From: an uncultured Collinsella sp.
GTDB lineage: Bacteria > Actinomycetota > Coriobacteriia > Coriobacteriales > Coriobacteriaceae
Length of the DNA stretch: 64,000 bases
Assembly: GCA_959602645.1 (NCBI GenBank)
Contig: CAUGTZ010000003.1
Span: forward strand, 1-64,000
Reading direction: 5' to 3'
Below the pieces are notes generated by a model. The model did no database searches, had not been told where the DNA came from, and saw only the letters and a list, made by a program, of their open reading frames with translations. The number at the start of each line of letters is the position of its first letter. The first letter of the stretch is position 1. Below, piece by piece: positions 17,332-25,674 of the stretch. The position numbers and the translations under genes are program-made.

Positions 17332-18246
17332 CTAGTGGGAGGCCTCGTCGTCGAGTGCGCGCTTAATGCGGTCGCCCTCGGCAAGGAGATTCTCCAGATA
17401 GCGCTGGTCGCGGTCCTTGAGCGCGCGGCTGTAGGCGCCAAGCGATTCGATCAGATGGTCGATCTCGAAGGCGAGCGCGTCGGCGTCGTCGATCATGAGC
17501 TCGGACCACATTTGCGGGTTGAGGTGCGCCACGCGGGTGAGATCGCGGTAGCTACCGGCCGAAAAGCCGTGGTGGACCTGAGCGGTCGGGCTCTTAACAT
17601 AGGCGTTGGAGACGACGTGCGCGAGCTGGCTCGTAAAGGCGATGACGCGGTCGTGCTCGGCGGCGCTGGTCACGCTGAACTTGCCAAAGCCCAAGGGGCG
17701 TACCATCTCGCGCACCTGGCCCAAAAGCTCCAGTTTGAGCGCATCGTCCACCGCGGGCGGTACGAGCACGAGCGGGGCGCCCTGGAACAGGTCGGCGCGG
17801 GAGTGCGCATAGCCCGAGTACTGCGTGCCCGCCATGGGGTGCGCGCCCACAAAGTAAAAGCCGTGCTCGCGGGCTAGCTCAAAGGCGCGCTCGCACACGA
17901 TGCCCTTGACGCCCACCGTGTCGATCACCACGGGGCCCATGATGGCCTCGGTGTCGGTGGCGTCGGCGAGCGCCTGGGCGTGCGCCTCGAGCCACTCGAT
18001 GCATGCCTCGGGATAGCAGGCAAGGACGATGATGTCGCATTCGCCGAGCGTCTTGTCGTTAAGCTCTCCGGCGACAGTGCCCATGCTGGCGGCCGTCATG
18101 ACATCGTCATCGGGGTCCCAGGCCAGCACGCGGACGCCCGCCTGCGCATAGCCGCGGGCAAAGCTGCCGCCGATGAGGCCCAGGCCGACGATGCCGGCGC
18201 ACTTGGGGCCGCCCTGGTTAACGCGCGCGTTTCTCACTGTACCCAT
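17332..18246 (-). CDS. tyrA: Prephenate dehydrogenase
   Basis: This 304-residue protein has an N-terminal Rossmann fold (GLGLIGGSFA at 21-30) and a helical C-terminal half that holds GAHPMAGTQYSGY, the prephenate-binding signature. It catalyses NAD(P)-dependent oxidative decarboxylation of prephenate to 4-hydroxyphenylpyruvate for tyrosine. It ends in a short acidic and basic tail with no ACT domain, so feedback control by tyrosine through an ACT domain is not expected. It follows the DAHP synthase by 3 nt. Confidence 0.93.
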   Translation of the reverse strand: MGTVRNARVNQGGPKCAGIVGLGLIGGSFARGYAQAGVRVLAWDPDDDVMTAASMGTVAGELNDKTLGECDIIVLACYPEACIEWLEAHAQALADATDTEAIMGPVVIDTVGVKGIVCERAFELAREHGFYFVGAHPMAGTQYSGYAHSRADLFQGAPLVLVPPAVDDALKLELLGQVREMVRPLGFGKFSVTSAAEHDRVIAFTSQLAHVVSNAYVKSPTAQVHHGFSAGSYRDLTRVAHLNPQMWSELMIDDADALAFEIDHLIESLGAYSRALKDRDQRYLENLLAEGDRIKRALDDEASH

Positions 18247-18249
18247 GGG

Positions 18250-19272
18250 CTACTCCATGGTCTCATGGCAGACAACCTCGCGAATGGCTCGGATGCGGCG
18301 CATGGTGTCGTCGAACTGATCGGGGGTGAGGGCCTGAGCGCCGTCGGACCATGCGCGGCTGGGCTCGTCGTGGACCTCGATCTCTAGGCCGTTGGCACCG
18401 CAGGCGGTCGCGGCGAGCGCCATGGGCTCAACGTAGCGGGTGTAGCCGGTGGCGTGGCTGGGGTCGGCGACGACGGGCAGGTGCGACAGGTGGTGCAGCA
18501 CCGGCACGGCATTGAGGTCGAAGGTGTTGCGGGTGCGGGTCTCGAAGGTGCGGATGCCGCGCTCGCACAGGATGACGTTGTCGTTGCCCTCGCTCATGAT
18601 GTACTCGGCGGCCATGAGCAGCTCATCGATCGTGCCGGACATGCCGCGCTTAAGCAAGATCGGAGTCTTGGTCTTGCCGACCTCTTTGAGCAGAGGGAAG
18701 TTCTGGGCGTTGCGGGCGCCGATCTGCATGACGTCGATCTTCTTGTCCAGGAAGACCTGCACGTCGCGCGGGTCCATGATCTCGGTGACGATCGGCATGT
18801 CGAGCTCGGCAGACGCCTCGCACAACAGGTCCAGACCGGCGGGGCCCATGCCCTGGTAGGCGTACGGGGAAGTGCGGGGCTTGTAGGCACCGCCGCGCAG
18901 CATCGTGGCACCGGCGGCCTTCACGCGGCGGGCGATGCGGATGAGGTTCTCGCCCTCGACGGAGCACGGGCCGGCGATGACCTGGAACTGATCGCCGCCG
19001 ATCTTGACGCCGTGGCCGCAGTCGATGACGGAGTCCTCGGGGTGGAACTTGCGGTTGGCGCGCTTGAACGGCTCGGAGACGCGCTGCACGCGCTCGACGA
19101 CATCCATGGACTCGAGCAGGAATGGGTCGATCTTGGTCGTATCGCCCACCAGGCCGATGATCGTCTCATTCTCGCCGCGCGAGACATCGGTTTTCAGGCC
19201 CTTTTTCTCAATCCAGCTGACGATATGGCTGACGGCCTCGTCGCTGGCGCTCTCTTTTAAAATTGCAATCAT
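18250..19272 (-). CDS. aroF: 3-deoxy-7-phosphoheptulonate synthase, type I-beta with N-terminal regulatory domain
   Basis: This 340-residue enzyme condenses PEP and erythrose-4-phosphate, the committed first step of the aromatic pathway. Residues 1-70 form a ferredoxin-like regulatory domain as in the Thermotoga enzyme, known there to carry aromatic feedback inhibition. The barrel has GPCSVEGE from 101 (metal-ligand Cys103), GGAYKPRTSPYAYQG at 128-142 and the ADPSHATG motif. The ATG at 19272 has GAGAGG upstream; the frame extends 16 codons further without support. It is the first gene of the minus-strand cluster, and the leader contains a terminator-like hairpin (19306-19329). Confidence 0.94.
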   Translation of the reverse strand: MIAILKESASDEAVSHIVSWIEKKGLKTDVSRGENETIIGLVGDTTKIDPFLLESMDVVERVQRVSEPFKRANRKFHPEDSVIDCGHGVKIGGDQFQVIAGPCSVEGENLIRIARRVKAAGATMLRGGAYKPRTSPYAYQGMGPAGLDLLCEASAELDMPIVTEIMDPRDVQVFLDKKIDVMQIGARNAQNFPLLKEVGKTKTPILLKRGMSGTIDELLMAAEYIMSEGNDNVILCERGIRTFETRTRNTFDLNAVPVLHHLSHLPVVADPSHATGYTRYVEPMALAATACGANGLEIEVHDEPSRAWSDGAQALTPDQFDDTMRRIRAIREVVCHETME

Positions 19273-19305
19273 GGTGTGCCTCTCACCTCGATGGATAACC
19301 CTTGC

Positions 19306-19329
19306 AAAAACGGCCCGCATCGCGAGCCG
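19306..19329 (-). promoter_or_regulatory. Terminator-like hairpin in the aro operon leader (candidate attenuator)
   Basis: On the minus strand an 8-bp GC-rich stem (19329-19322 with 19318-19311, one G-T pair) with a 3-nt loop is followed at once by five T's and GC. It ends 33 nt before the aroF start. Short open frames overlap it (e.g. one starting ATGCACCATATG that contains Tyr and Phe codons), but no strong aromatic run is present. Confidence 0.5.
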
Positions 19330-19435
19330 TGTACATATGGTGCATGAGAGTTTATACTATCTGACTCGCTTTTGCCTTCTAAAGTGGGCCGTTGAGCCGC
19401 GTCTTCCTCGGAATTGCAAAGCTTTTTCTTTTATT

Positions 19436-19465
19436 TTGATAGCCCGTGGTGTACTTGGGTATAAT
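19436..19465 (+). promoter_or_regulatory. Sigma-70 type promoter of tRNA-Arg(CCG)
   Basis: TTGATA (19436-19441) and a perfect TATAAT (19460-19465) are separated by 18 nt, 11 nt before the tRNA. Confidence 0.85.
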
Positions 19466-19476
19466 GCCAAACGTTG

Positions 19477-19553
19477 GCCCTATTAGCTCAGGGGATTAGA
19501 GCGTCTGCCTCCGGAGCAGAAGGCCGTTGGTTCGAATCCAACATGGGGCACCA
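19477..19553 (+). tRNA. tRNA-Arg (anticodon CCG)
   Basis: A 77-nt cloverleaf with acceptor stem GCCCTAT/ATGGGGC, anticodon stem TCTGC/GCAGA around the loop CTCCGGA (anticodon CCG), T-loop TTCGAAT and encoded CCA at 19551-19553. It reads CGG. Confidence 0.95.
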
Positions 19554-19564
19554 TCGAACGTGAG

Positions 19565-19600
19565 ACCGTCCGAACCTCGCATGGTCCGGGCGGTTTTTCT
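19565..19600 (+). terminator. Rho-independent terminator after tRNA-Arg(CCG)
   Basis: A 12-bp stem (19565-19576 with 19583-19594; one G-T pair and one A-C mismatch) with a 6-nt loop and a following T-run. Confidence 0.85.
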
Positions 19601-19629
19601 TATACCGACGCGACGTGATGGGACGTGGT

Positions 19630-22347
19630 ATGGCAGCAACGGATATCGAGCGCGGACTCTCGACCGCCGAGGTCGAGGAGCGCATCGCCGCCGGTAAGAT
19701 CAACCGCAACATGGAGCTTAAGACCAAATCGGTCAAAGAGCTCATCATCGAGAACCTCTGCACGCTGTTTAACTTGATCAACGCTGTCTTGGCGATTTTG
19801 GTGTTGCTGACCGGATCGTTCAAGAACCTCACGTTCCTGTTCGTGGTGTTTTTGAATACCGCCATCGGCGTCATTCAGTCCATGCGCTCCAAGAAGATGG
19901 TCGATAAGCTCACGCTGCTGACCTCCAAGAAGGCCATCGCGGTGCGTGACGGCTCCGAGGTGGAGCTCGACCTGGACCAGATCGTGCTCGACGACATCAT
20001 CCGCCTGGGGCGCGGCGACCAGATTCCCGCTGACGCCGTGGTGGTTTCGGGCGAGGCGCTCGTGAACGAGAGTCTGCTGACGGGCGAGAGCGACCTTATT
20101 AAGAAACAGCCCGGTTCCGAGCTCATGAGCGGCAGCTTTATCGACTCGGGCCTGCTGCGCGCCCGCGTGATCCATGTCGGCGCCGACAACTACGTGGCCA
20201 AAATTAATAACGAGGCCAAGTACGTCAAAAAGGTCAATTCCGAGATCATGAACGCGCTTAACGCCATCGTGCGCTTTGCGAGCATCATCATGATCCCGCT
20301 CGGTTTGGCGTTGTTTGCCTCGAGTGTGAGCGAGCTGTGGGATGCCGCGGGAACCCCGGGCGATAGCGCGCTTTCGTGGTGCTTCTCCGAGCTGTTGGCT
20401 GGTCATGTGCCTTCGTCGGCGCTGCTGTCCACGGTGGGCGCCCTGCTGGGCATGATCCCGCAAGGCCTGGTGCTTCTGACCTCGTCGGTGCTCGCCATCG
20501 CCACGGTGCGCCTGGCCCGCCGCAAGGTGCTGGCGCAGCAGCTTTACTGCATCGAGACGCTCGCTCGCGTCGACGTGCTGTGCCTGGACAAGACGGGCAC
20601 CATCACGTCGGGTCGCATGGAGGTCGAGGGTACGTATCCGCTGCCGGTCGAGGGTATGGGTGCGGGGGAGGGCGACGCCGCCGTTCCCGTCGATACCACG
20701 GTGCTCGATTTTGCTCTGGCTAACGTCGCACGTGCGACCTCGGCCGATGCCAACGAGACCTGTCAGGCGCTGCTCAACTATTACGCCGACCGTCCGGTCG
20801 AGGTTTCCGAGCCGCTGGCGGTCATTCCGTTCTCTTCGTCCAAAAAGTGGAGCGGCGCCTCGTTTGCGCAGGGCTCCTATGTGATGGGCGCAGCGCAATT
20901 TGTGCTTTCGGAGCGCGTCTTTGCGCAGGTCGAGAACCGTGTCGCCGAGCTTGCCGATACCTGCCGCGTGCTCGTGGTGGCGCGCGTGGACGGCTTTACG
21001 CCCGATGGCGATATGGTGGGCGAGGCCGAGCCCGTGGGCTTTGTGACCATCCGCGACGAGATTCGTACCTCGGCGGCCGAGACCATCGGCTACTTTAACG
21101 AGCAGGGCGTGACGCTCAACGTGATCAGTGGCGACGACCCGCGTACGGTGTCGTCGATCGCGCGCGTGGTGGGCGTGCCGGGGGCGGACGCTTATGTGGA
21201 CGCCACGACGCTCGATACGCCGGCCAAGCTCGATGCCGCAGTGGACCGCTACCATGTCTTTGGTCGTGTGACCCCGCAGCAGAAGCGCGAGCTCGTGCAG
21301 GCGCTCAAGCGCCGCGAGCACACCGTGGCCATGACAGGCGACGGCGTCAACGACGTGCTGGCGCTCAAGGAGGCCGACTGCTCCGTGGCCATGGCGGCCG
21401 GCTCCGATGCCGCGCGTAACGTGGCCGAGATCGTGCTCGTCGACAACGACTTTGCCTCGATGCCCGCCGTGGTGGCCGAGGGCCGTCGCTCCATCAACAA
21501 CCTGCAGCGTTCGGCTTTGCTGTTCCTGACTAAGACGCTGTTCTCGATGGGCCTGGCGGCGCTGTGCATCGCGCTGCCGCCGTACCCTTTCGAGCCGATT
21601 CAGATGACGCTCATCAACTTCTTCTGCATCGGCGCGCCGGGCTTTGTGTTGGGCCTGGAGCCCAACAATGCTCGCGTGAAGGGGTCGTTCCTGACGAACG
21701 TGCTCAAGCGGGCACTGCCGGCGTCGATTGCGGTCATTTTGGCCGCGGCGCTCGATATCTTTGTGGCGCGCGTGTTTGGCTTTAGCCAGCTCACGCTGTC
21801 TACGATGTGCCTGCTTTCGTCGTGCGCGGTGAGCGTCAGCCTGATCTGGCGCATCTCGCAGCCTCTCACGCCCTTACGTGTGGTGCTCTTCGTGTTTGTT
21901 GTCGCCGGCATCCTGGTGGGCGTTATCGGATTCCCGGAGCTGCTGTCCATCGCCAACCTGTCGATGGGCGAGGCCGTTATCTTGCTGGCGATCGTCGTCT
22001 TTACCTGCACGGTGTTCTTTAAGCTCGCCACGATGATGGATTCGCTTAAGCCGCGTCGTCGCCATGCTGCCACCGGCTTTGGCCGTGGCGTTCGCGTCCG
22101 TTTGGGTCGCGGTGGCGGCAAGGTGAGCTCGACGGGCTCAACTGCCCAGCGTTTTGCCAAGCGCGTCGCCGCCGATATGGCGAAGCGCCGTGAGGAGCGC
22201 ACCGCTCGCGAGGCCGAGGCCCGCGCACTCGAGGGCGTGGCCCAGGCCCAGCCCAAGAAAAAGAAGAGTACCGGAGTCAAGCGCTCCCGCGTGACCAAGT
22301 CCGCCCAAGGCATCAAAGTCTCGATGCCAAGCAAAAAGAAGAAATAA
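19630..22347 (+). CDS. P-type cation-transporting ATPase (CtpE-like)
   Basis: The protein has about 905 residues in the usual P-type order: an actuator domain with LTGES (about 149), a membrane segment with MIPQGLVLLTS before the catalytic domain, DKTGTIT with the phosphorylated Asp320, a nucleotide domain, the hinge TGDGVNDVLALKEAD, then six C-terminal TM helices. The QGLVLLTS segment and the LARVDVLCLDKTGT context resemble mycobacterial CtpE, a calcium uptake pump; the ion here is not proved. The last 90 residues or so form an unusual Lys/Arg-rich cytoplasmic tail ending KKKK. The start is uncertain: GTG 19615, ATG 19618 and ATG 19630 are in frame, and 19630 gives the family-like N-terminus MAATDIERGLS. 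Confidence 0.88.
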   Translation: MAATDIERGLSTAEVEERIAAGKINRNMELKTKSVKELIIENLCTLFNLINAVLAILVLLTGSFKNLTFLFVVFLNTAIGVIQSMRSKKMVDKLTLLTSKKAIAVRDGSEVELDLDQIVLDDIIRLGRGDQIPADAVVVSGEALVNESLLTGESDLIKKQPGSELMSGSFIDSGLLRARVIHVGADNYVAKINNEAKYVKKVNSEIMNALNAIVRFASIIMIPLGLALFASSVSELWDAAGTPGDSALSWCFSELLAGHVPSSALLSTVGALLGMIPQGLVLLTSSVLAIATVRLARRKVLAQQLYCIETLARVDVLCLDKTGTITSGRMEVEGTYPLPVEGMGAGEGDAAVPVDTTVLDFALANVARATSADANETCQALLNYYADRPVEVSEPLAVIPFSSSKKWSGASFAQGSYVMGAAQFVLSERVFAQVENRVAELADTCRVLVVARVDGFTPDGDMVGEAEPVGFVTIRDEIRTSAAETIGYFNEQGVTLNVISGDDPRTVSSIARVVGVPGADAYVDATTLDTPAKLDAAVDRYHVFGRVTPQQKRELVQALKRREHTVAMTGDGVNDVLALKEADCSVAMAAGSDAARNVAEIVLVDNDFASMPAVVAEGRRSINNLQRSALLFLTKTLFSMGLAALCIALPPYPFEPIQMTLINFFCIGAPGFVLGLEPNNARVKGSFLTNVLKRALPASIAVILAAALDIFVARVFGFSQLTLSTMCLLSSCAVSVSLIWRISQPLTPLRVVLFVFVVAGILVGVIGFPELLSIANLSMGEAVILLAIVVFTCTVFFKLATMMDSLKPRRRHAATGFGRGVRVRLGRGGGKVSSTGSTAQRFAKRVAADMAKRREERTAREAEARALEGVAQAQPKKKKSTGVKRSRVTKSAQGIKVSMPSKKKK

Positions 22348-22450
22348 CTACGCGCCCTGGCGATGTTGAATTGGTGCCTTGCTCCTGTGGGGCCGTGGCG
22401 ATGTTATGCTCTAACCTCGATTGTTTGAATTGCTTCGAAAAGAGGATGCC

Positions 22451-23593
22451 GTGATCTGCCCGCATTGCCTTAAGACTATCGAGGACGGCGCCTCGTTCTG
22501 CCCCTACTGCAACGCCTATGTGGGTCCGGGCGATGGTCCGGAGCACACCGAGTTCGTGTTCTGTGAGGGCTGCGGTGCCCGTCTTTCTCCGCATGATCGC
22601 ACGTGCCCCAAATGCGGACGCCCCGCTCCGGGTATCCTCTCCGAGGACGCGGCCGCATCCGACCTGGCAGCGGGCCGCACGGCGGGCTTTCCGCGCCTAA
22701 CGCAAGAGCAGATCGATACCGAGGTGCCGCATGCGCCGGCCTCTGCCGCTGCGGTGCTTTCGGACGCCGCCGACCCCAATGAGACCTGCGTGCTGCCAGC
22801 TTTCGATAAGGATTTCGGTATCCCCAAGGTCGATATTCCCACGCCCGTTTCCCTGCATGACGATGCTCAAAAACCCAAGCGCAAGGTGCATCCCGACGAG
22901 GACGCCTATCACAAGCACAAGCGTCATATCCCCAAGCCGCTCATTATCATCGCGGTCCTTGCCGTCGTTTGCGGCGGTGCCTATTGGTTCGTGACGGCCG
23001 ATCCTATGGGTGTCATGCCTGGCTTCTACGACCAGTTTGGCCAGGCCGCGCAGACGACCTTCCCCACGCGTCAAAAGGGCGAGGCCACTGAGGACGATAC
23101 CAAGCAGGACGATTCTGCCGAGGTGGTCCAGGAAGAAACCGTGCTCACCGATGATCAGCTCTATACCAGGCTCGACGGTCTGTATCAGACCATCGTGTCC
23201 TATGCTGACGAGGATCAGATCGGCGAGGTCATCGATTCCTTTAACAACGGCTATCTCCGAACGCCGCTGTCCACCCGTCAGGAGCTGTCGCAGAGTGCCT
23301 ACGCCCTGCGTGATCAGATCAAAAAGACGCAAGATGAGCTTAACAACCTGAAAGTACAGGACGATACGGTCTATGCGGATGACATCGCCCACTTAAAGCA
23401 GCTTGCCGAGTGGATGTATGAGCGCGTCGACGTGATCTGCCAGAGCTGGGATATCTCGCTGGCCATTCCCGATGGCGAGTCGATGAGTTCCCACCAAAGC
23501 GAGATCCTGGCGCCCATCGCGCAGGGCGGCAACAGCGCGCTGAACCAGTACGACGCCAATGTGGGTTCCTGGAAGCCGCAGCAGCGTTCCTAA
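22451..23593 (+). CDS. Zinc-ribbon membrane protein of unknown function
   Basis: The protein has 380 residues. Two four-Cys zinc ribbons sit at the N-terminus (Cys3, Cys6, Cys17, Cys20 and Cys38, Cys41, Cys52, Cys55). A low-complexity linker of about 100 residues and a basic stretch (KPKRK, HKHKRH) precede a single TM helix at 162-181, and a 200-residue, mostly helical and acidic C-terminal region lies outside the cell. The GTG at 22451 is chosen because AGAGG lies 5-6 nt upstream and the first ribbon starts directly behind it. No enzyme motif is visible. The layout (inside ribbons, one helix, outside helical domain) suggests a membrane-bound regulator or scaffold. The next genes code for a cyclophilin and another single-pass protein. 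Confidence 0.7.
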   Translation: MICPHCLKTIEDGASFCPYCNAYVGPGDGPEHTEFVFCEGCGARLSPHDRTCPKCGRPAPGILSEDAAASDLAAGRTAGFPRLTQEQIDTEVPHAPASAAAVLSDAADPNETCVLPAFDKDFGIPKVDIPTPVSLHDDAQKPKRKVHPDEDAYHKHKRHIPKPLIIIAVLAVVCGGAYWFVTADPMGVMPGFYDQFGQAAQTTFPTRQKGEATEDDTKQDDSAEVVQEETVLTDDQLYTRLDGLYQTIVSYADEDQIGEVIDSFNNGYLRTPLSTRQELSQSAYALRDQIKKTQDELNNLKVQDDTVYADDIAHLKQLAEWMYERVDVICQSWDISLAIPDGESMSSHQSEILAPIAQGGNSALNQYDANVGSWKPQQRS

Positions 23594-23631
23594 AATTAGT
23601 TCGCCATAGTCGGCATAACCTACGTGCGCAA

Positions 23632-23661
23632 TTGATGTAAGCCCGTGCTTATTGCTACAAT
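23632..23661 (+). promoter_or_regulatory. Promoter of the cyclophilin gene
   Basis: TTGATG (23632-23637) and TACAAT (23656-23661) are separated by 18 nt, about 40 nt before the start codon. Confidence 0.7.
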
Positions 23662-23700
23662 TCGTACAAATATGCTTTAAACGCACGAGGAAGGAACCAC

Positions 23701-24243
23701 ATGTTTGGTTTTAAGAAAGAGCTCTACACGCCCGAGTATCAGCTTGTCGGCGACGAGTGCGCCGTAATCGAGACGTCGAAGGGTACCATCAAGGTCAAGT
23801 TTGACGGCGAGGGCGCTCCCATTCATGTCGCGAACTTCTGCGAGCTTTCCACGATGGGTTTCTATGATGGCCTTAAGTTCCATCGCTATGTGCCCGGTTT
23901 TGTTATCCAAGGTGGCGACCCCAATACCCGCGACATGTCCGGCGCCGACGTCGCCGCCGGTCTTGAGGGCCCCGACGGCATGCCCGGTACCGGTGGCCCC
24001 GGCTACTGCATCAAGGGCGAGTTTGCCACCAATCCGCGCAACAGCCATGTCGATGGCGCCCTTGCCATGGCGCGCTCCATGGACCCCGATTCCGCGGGTT
24101 CGCAGTTCTACTTCTGCCTGGGTGCCCAGCATAACCTCGATTCCGGTTACACCGTCTTTGGTACCACGGTCGAGGGTCTCGATGTGATTTCGCAGCTGCG
24201 TGCCGGCGACGAGATCGTCCATGTCGAGATCGTTCACGAGTAA
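23701..24243 (+). CDS. Peptidyl-prolyl cis-trans isomerase, cyclophilin type
   Basis: This 180-residue, single-domain cyclophilin has no signal peptide, so it should act in the cytoplasm. It shows the family core: FHRYVPGFVIQGGDP with the catalytic Arg region, ALAMARSMDPDSAGSQFYFCLG (substrate pocket) and LDSGYTVFGTT. It has a good GAGGAAGGA ribosome site and its own promoter. The TPR gene follows after 11 nt, so the two are probably cotranscribed. Confidence 0.93.
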   Translation: MFGFKKELYTPEYQLVGDECAVIETSKGTIKVKFDGEGAPIHVANFCELSTMGFYDGLKFHRYVPGFVIQGGDPNTRDMSGADVAAGLEGPDGMPGTGGPGYCIKGEFATNPRNSHVDGALAMARSMDPDSAGSQFYFCLGAQHNLDSGYTVFGTTVEGLDVISQLRAGDEIVHVEIVHE

Positions 24244-24254
24244 AGGGGACTTCC

Positions 24255-25559
24255 TTGAATAGCCAGCTGATCCAACAGGGCCGCGCCGCTTACCGCGCGG
24301 GTGATTTTTCCGCTGCAGCCCAGATGCTTGGGGCGGCAAAGACTCCCGATGAGATTATGGGCGAGGCTGATCACCTTCGTGGCAACGCCTTGATGCACCT
24401 GGGCATGTATGCCGAGGCCGCCGAGGCCTATGCCGCCGCCCTCAACGACGGCACCTACGGCAAGCGCGGCGCGCTGCTCACCAACCGCGGCAAGGCGCTT
24501 GCCGCCGTGGGCGACTACACGACGGCCGCTCAGGCGTTCTCTGCTGCTACGCAGGATGCTTCCTATGCCACGCCGTTCAAGGCCTATCTGGGCCTGGGCA
24601 ATGCGCTGTTCCAGTCGGGCGACTATGCCAACGCGGGAACCGCCTTCCGTCAGGCTGCCATCGATGGCGCCAATCCGGCTCCTGCCGCCGCACTCGGCGA
24701 GCTCGGTCGTTGCTTCATTAAGCTCGGCCGTCCGGCGGATGCCGTGGAGACTTACCGCACGGCTATCGACTTTGCCGGCCCCCGCGACGACACGCGTGCG
24801 CTCAACGCCGGCATGGGTCAGGCGCTTTCTGCCGCCGGCCGCCCCTCCGACGCACTCGATGCCTTTAACGCCGCTACTGCCGATGGCATCTGCCAGCTCA
24901 CCTCCGAGCAGGCCGATGAGCTTGCCCGCGTGCACGATTCGCTTGCCGCGCTGTCTGCCCAGACGGCTATGGCCACGGCTCCGGCGCCCGCGATGGACGC
25001 TCCTGCCGTCGATCCTCTCGATCCTACGGGCGCGACCGGTCAGTTTATGCCCGATCCCTCGGACACCGGCTTCTTTACGCTGTCCGAGTCCGAGATGGTC
25101 CAGCAGGACCGTCAGGATCGTAAGCAGGCCAAGGTCCGTCGTCGCCATCGCCATACGGGTCTTAAAGTCTTCATCGTTCTGCTTCTGCTTATTTTGATCG
25201 CCGCGGGCGGTCTGGGCTTTGCCTACACGCGCGGCTTTGGCTTCCCGTCTCAGGAGTCTGTCGTTACCGATTTGTTCCAGGCTGCCGGCGACGGTGACGC
25301 CGCAAAGGCCGAGTCTTGCCTGGCCTCGAGCCTGTCCGAGGACGCTAAGTCGATGATCATCTCCTCGATTCCGCAGGGTGCCACCGTGTCCGTCGAGGGC
25401 ATGGATCAGTCCATGACCGAGACGACCGCCAAGGTGAAGGCATCGCTGTCCAAGGGCGGCGAGCAGGAGTACACCGTCAAATTCGTGCGCTCCGACAACC
25501 ATATCGGCTGGGCCGTTTCTTCGCTCGATATGGATTTCTCGGCTGCTGACAACCAGTAG
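24255..25559 (+). CDS. TPR-repeat protein with a C-terminal single TM helix and outer domain
   Basis: This 434-residue protein starts at a TTG with AAAGGGGA upstream. Residues 5-235 consist of tetratricopeptide-like helical pairs (repeated A-x3-Y/F and G-D/A patterns, rich in Ala). A Pro/Asp-rich linker, a basic patch (KVRRRHRH) and a TM helix at about 300-320 follow. The last 110 residues resemble a small NTF2-like or DUF4878-like outer domain (DLFQAAGDGDAAKAESCL). The topology is inside TPR, outside C-terminus, the same plan as the zinc-ribbon protein upstream. Its partner is unknown; it may be an assembly platform for envelope enzymes encoded just downstream (mre/rod). Confidence 0.75.
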   Translation: MNSQLIQQGRAAYRAGDFSAAAQMLGAAKTPDEIMGEADHLRGNALMHLGMYAEAAEAYAAALNDGTYGKRGALLTNRGKALAAVGDYTTAAQAFSAATQDASYATPFKAYLGLGNALFQSGDYANAGTAFRQAAIDGANPAPAAALGELGRCFIKLGRPADAVETYRTAIDFAGPRDDTRALNAGMGQALSAAGRPSDALDAFNAATADGICQLTSEQADELARVHDSLAALSAQTAMATAPAPAMDAPAVDPLDPTGATGQFMPDPSDTGFFTLSESEMVQQDRQDRKQAKVRRRHRHTGLKVFIVLLLLILIAAGGLGFAYTRGFGFPSQESVVTDLFQAAGDGDAAKAESCLASSLSEDAKSMIISSIPQGATVSVEGMDQSMTETTAKVKASLSKGGEQEYTVKFVRSDNHIGWAVSSLDMDFSAADNQ

Positions 25560-25581
25560 TGACCTTATGGGATTTAGCTTT

Positions 25582-25629
25582 GCCCGGCGCTTCACCGCAA
25601 GTGAGGTGCCGGGCTTGCGCTAGTATGAT
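25582..25629 (+). promoter_or_regulatory. Hairpin and putative -10 element upstream of mreB
   Basis: A long hairpin (GCCCGGC at 25582 with GCCGGGC ending at 25614, continued by an inner CTTCAC/GTGAGG stem) lacks a T-tract. TATGAT follows at 25624-25629 as a possible -10; the -35 is unclear. Confidence 0.4.
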
Positions 25630-25674
25630 GAGCTAGTAGTTTTCCAGCAATCATCCAACACATCAGGAGTTGCG

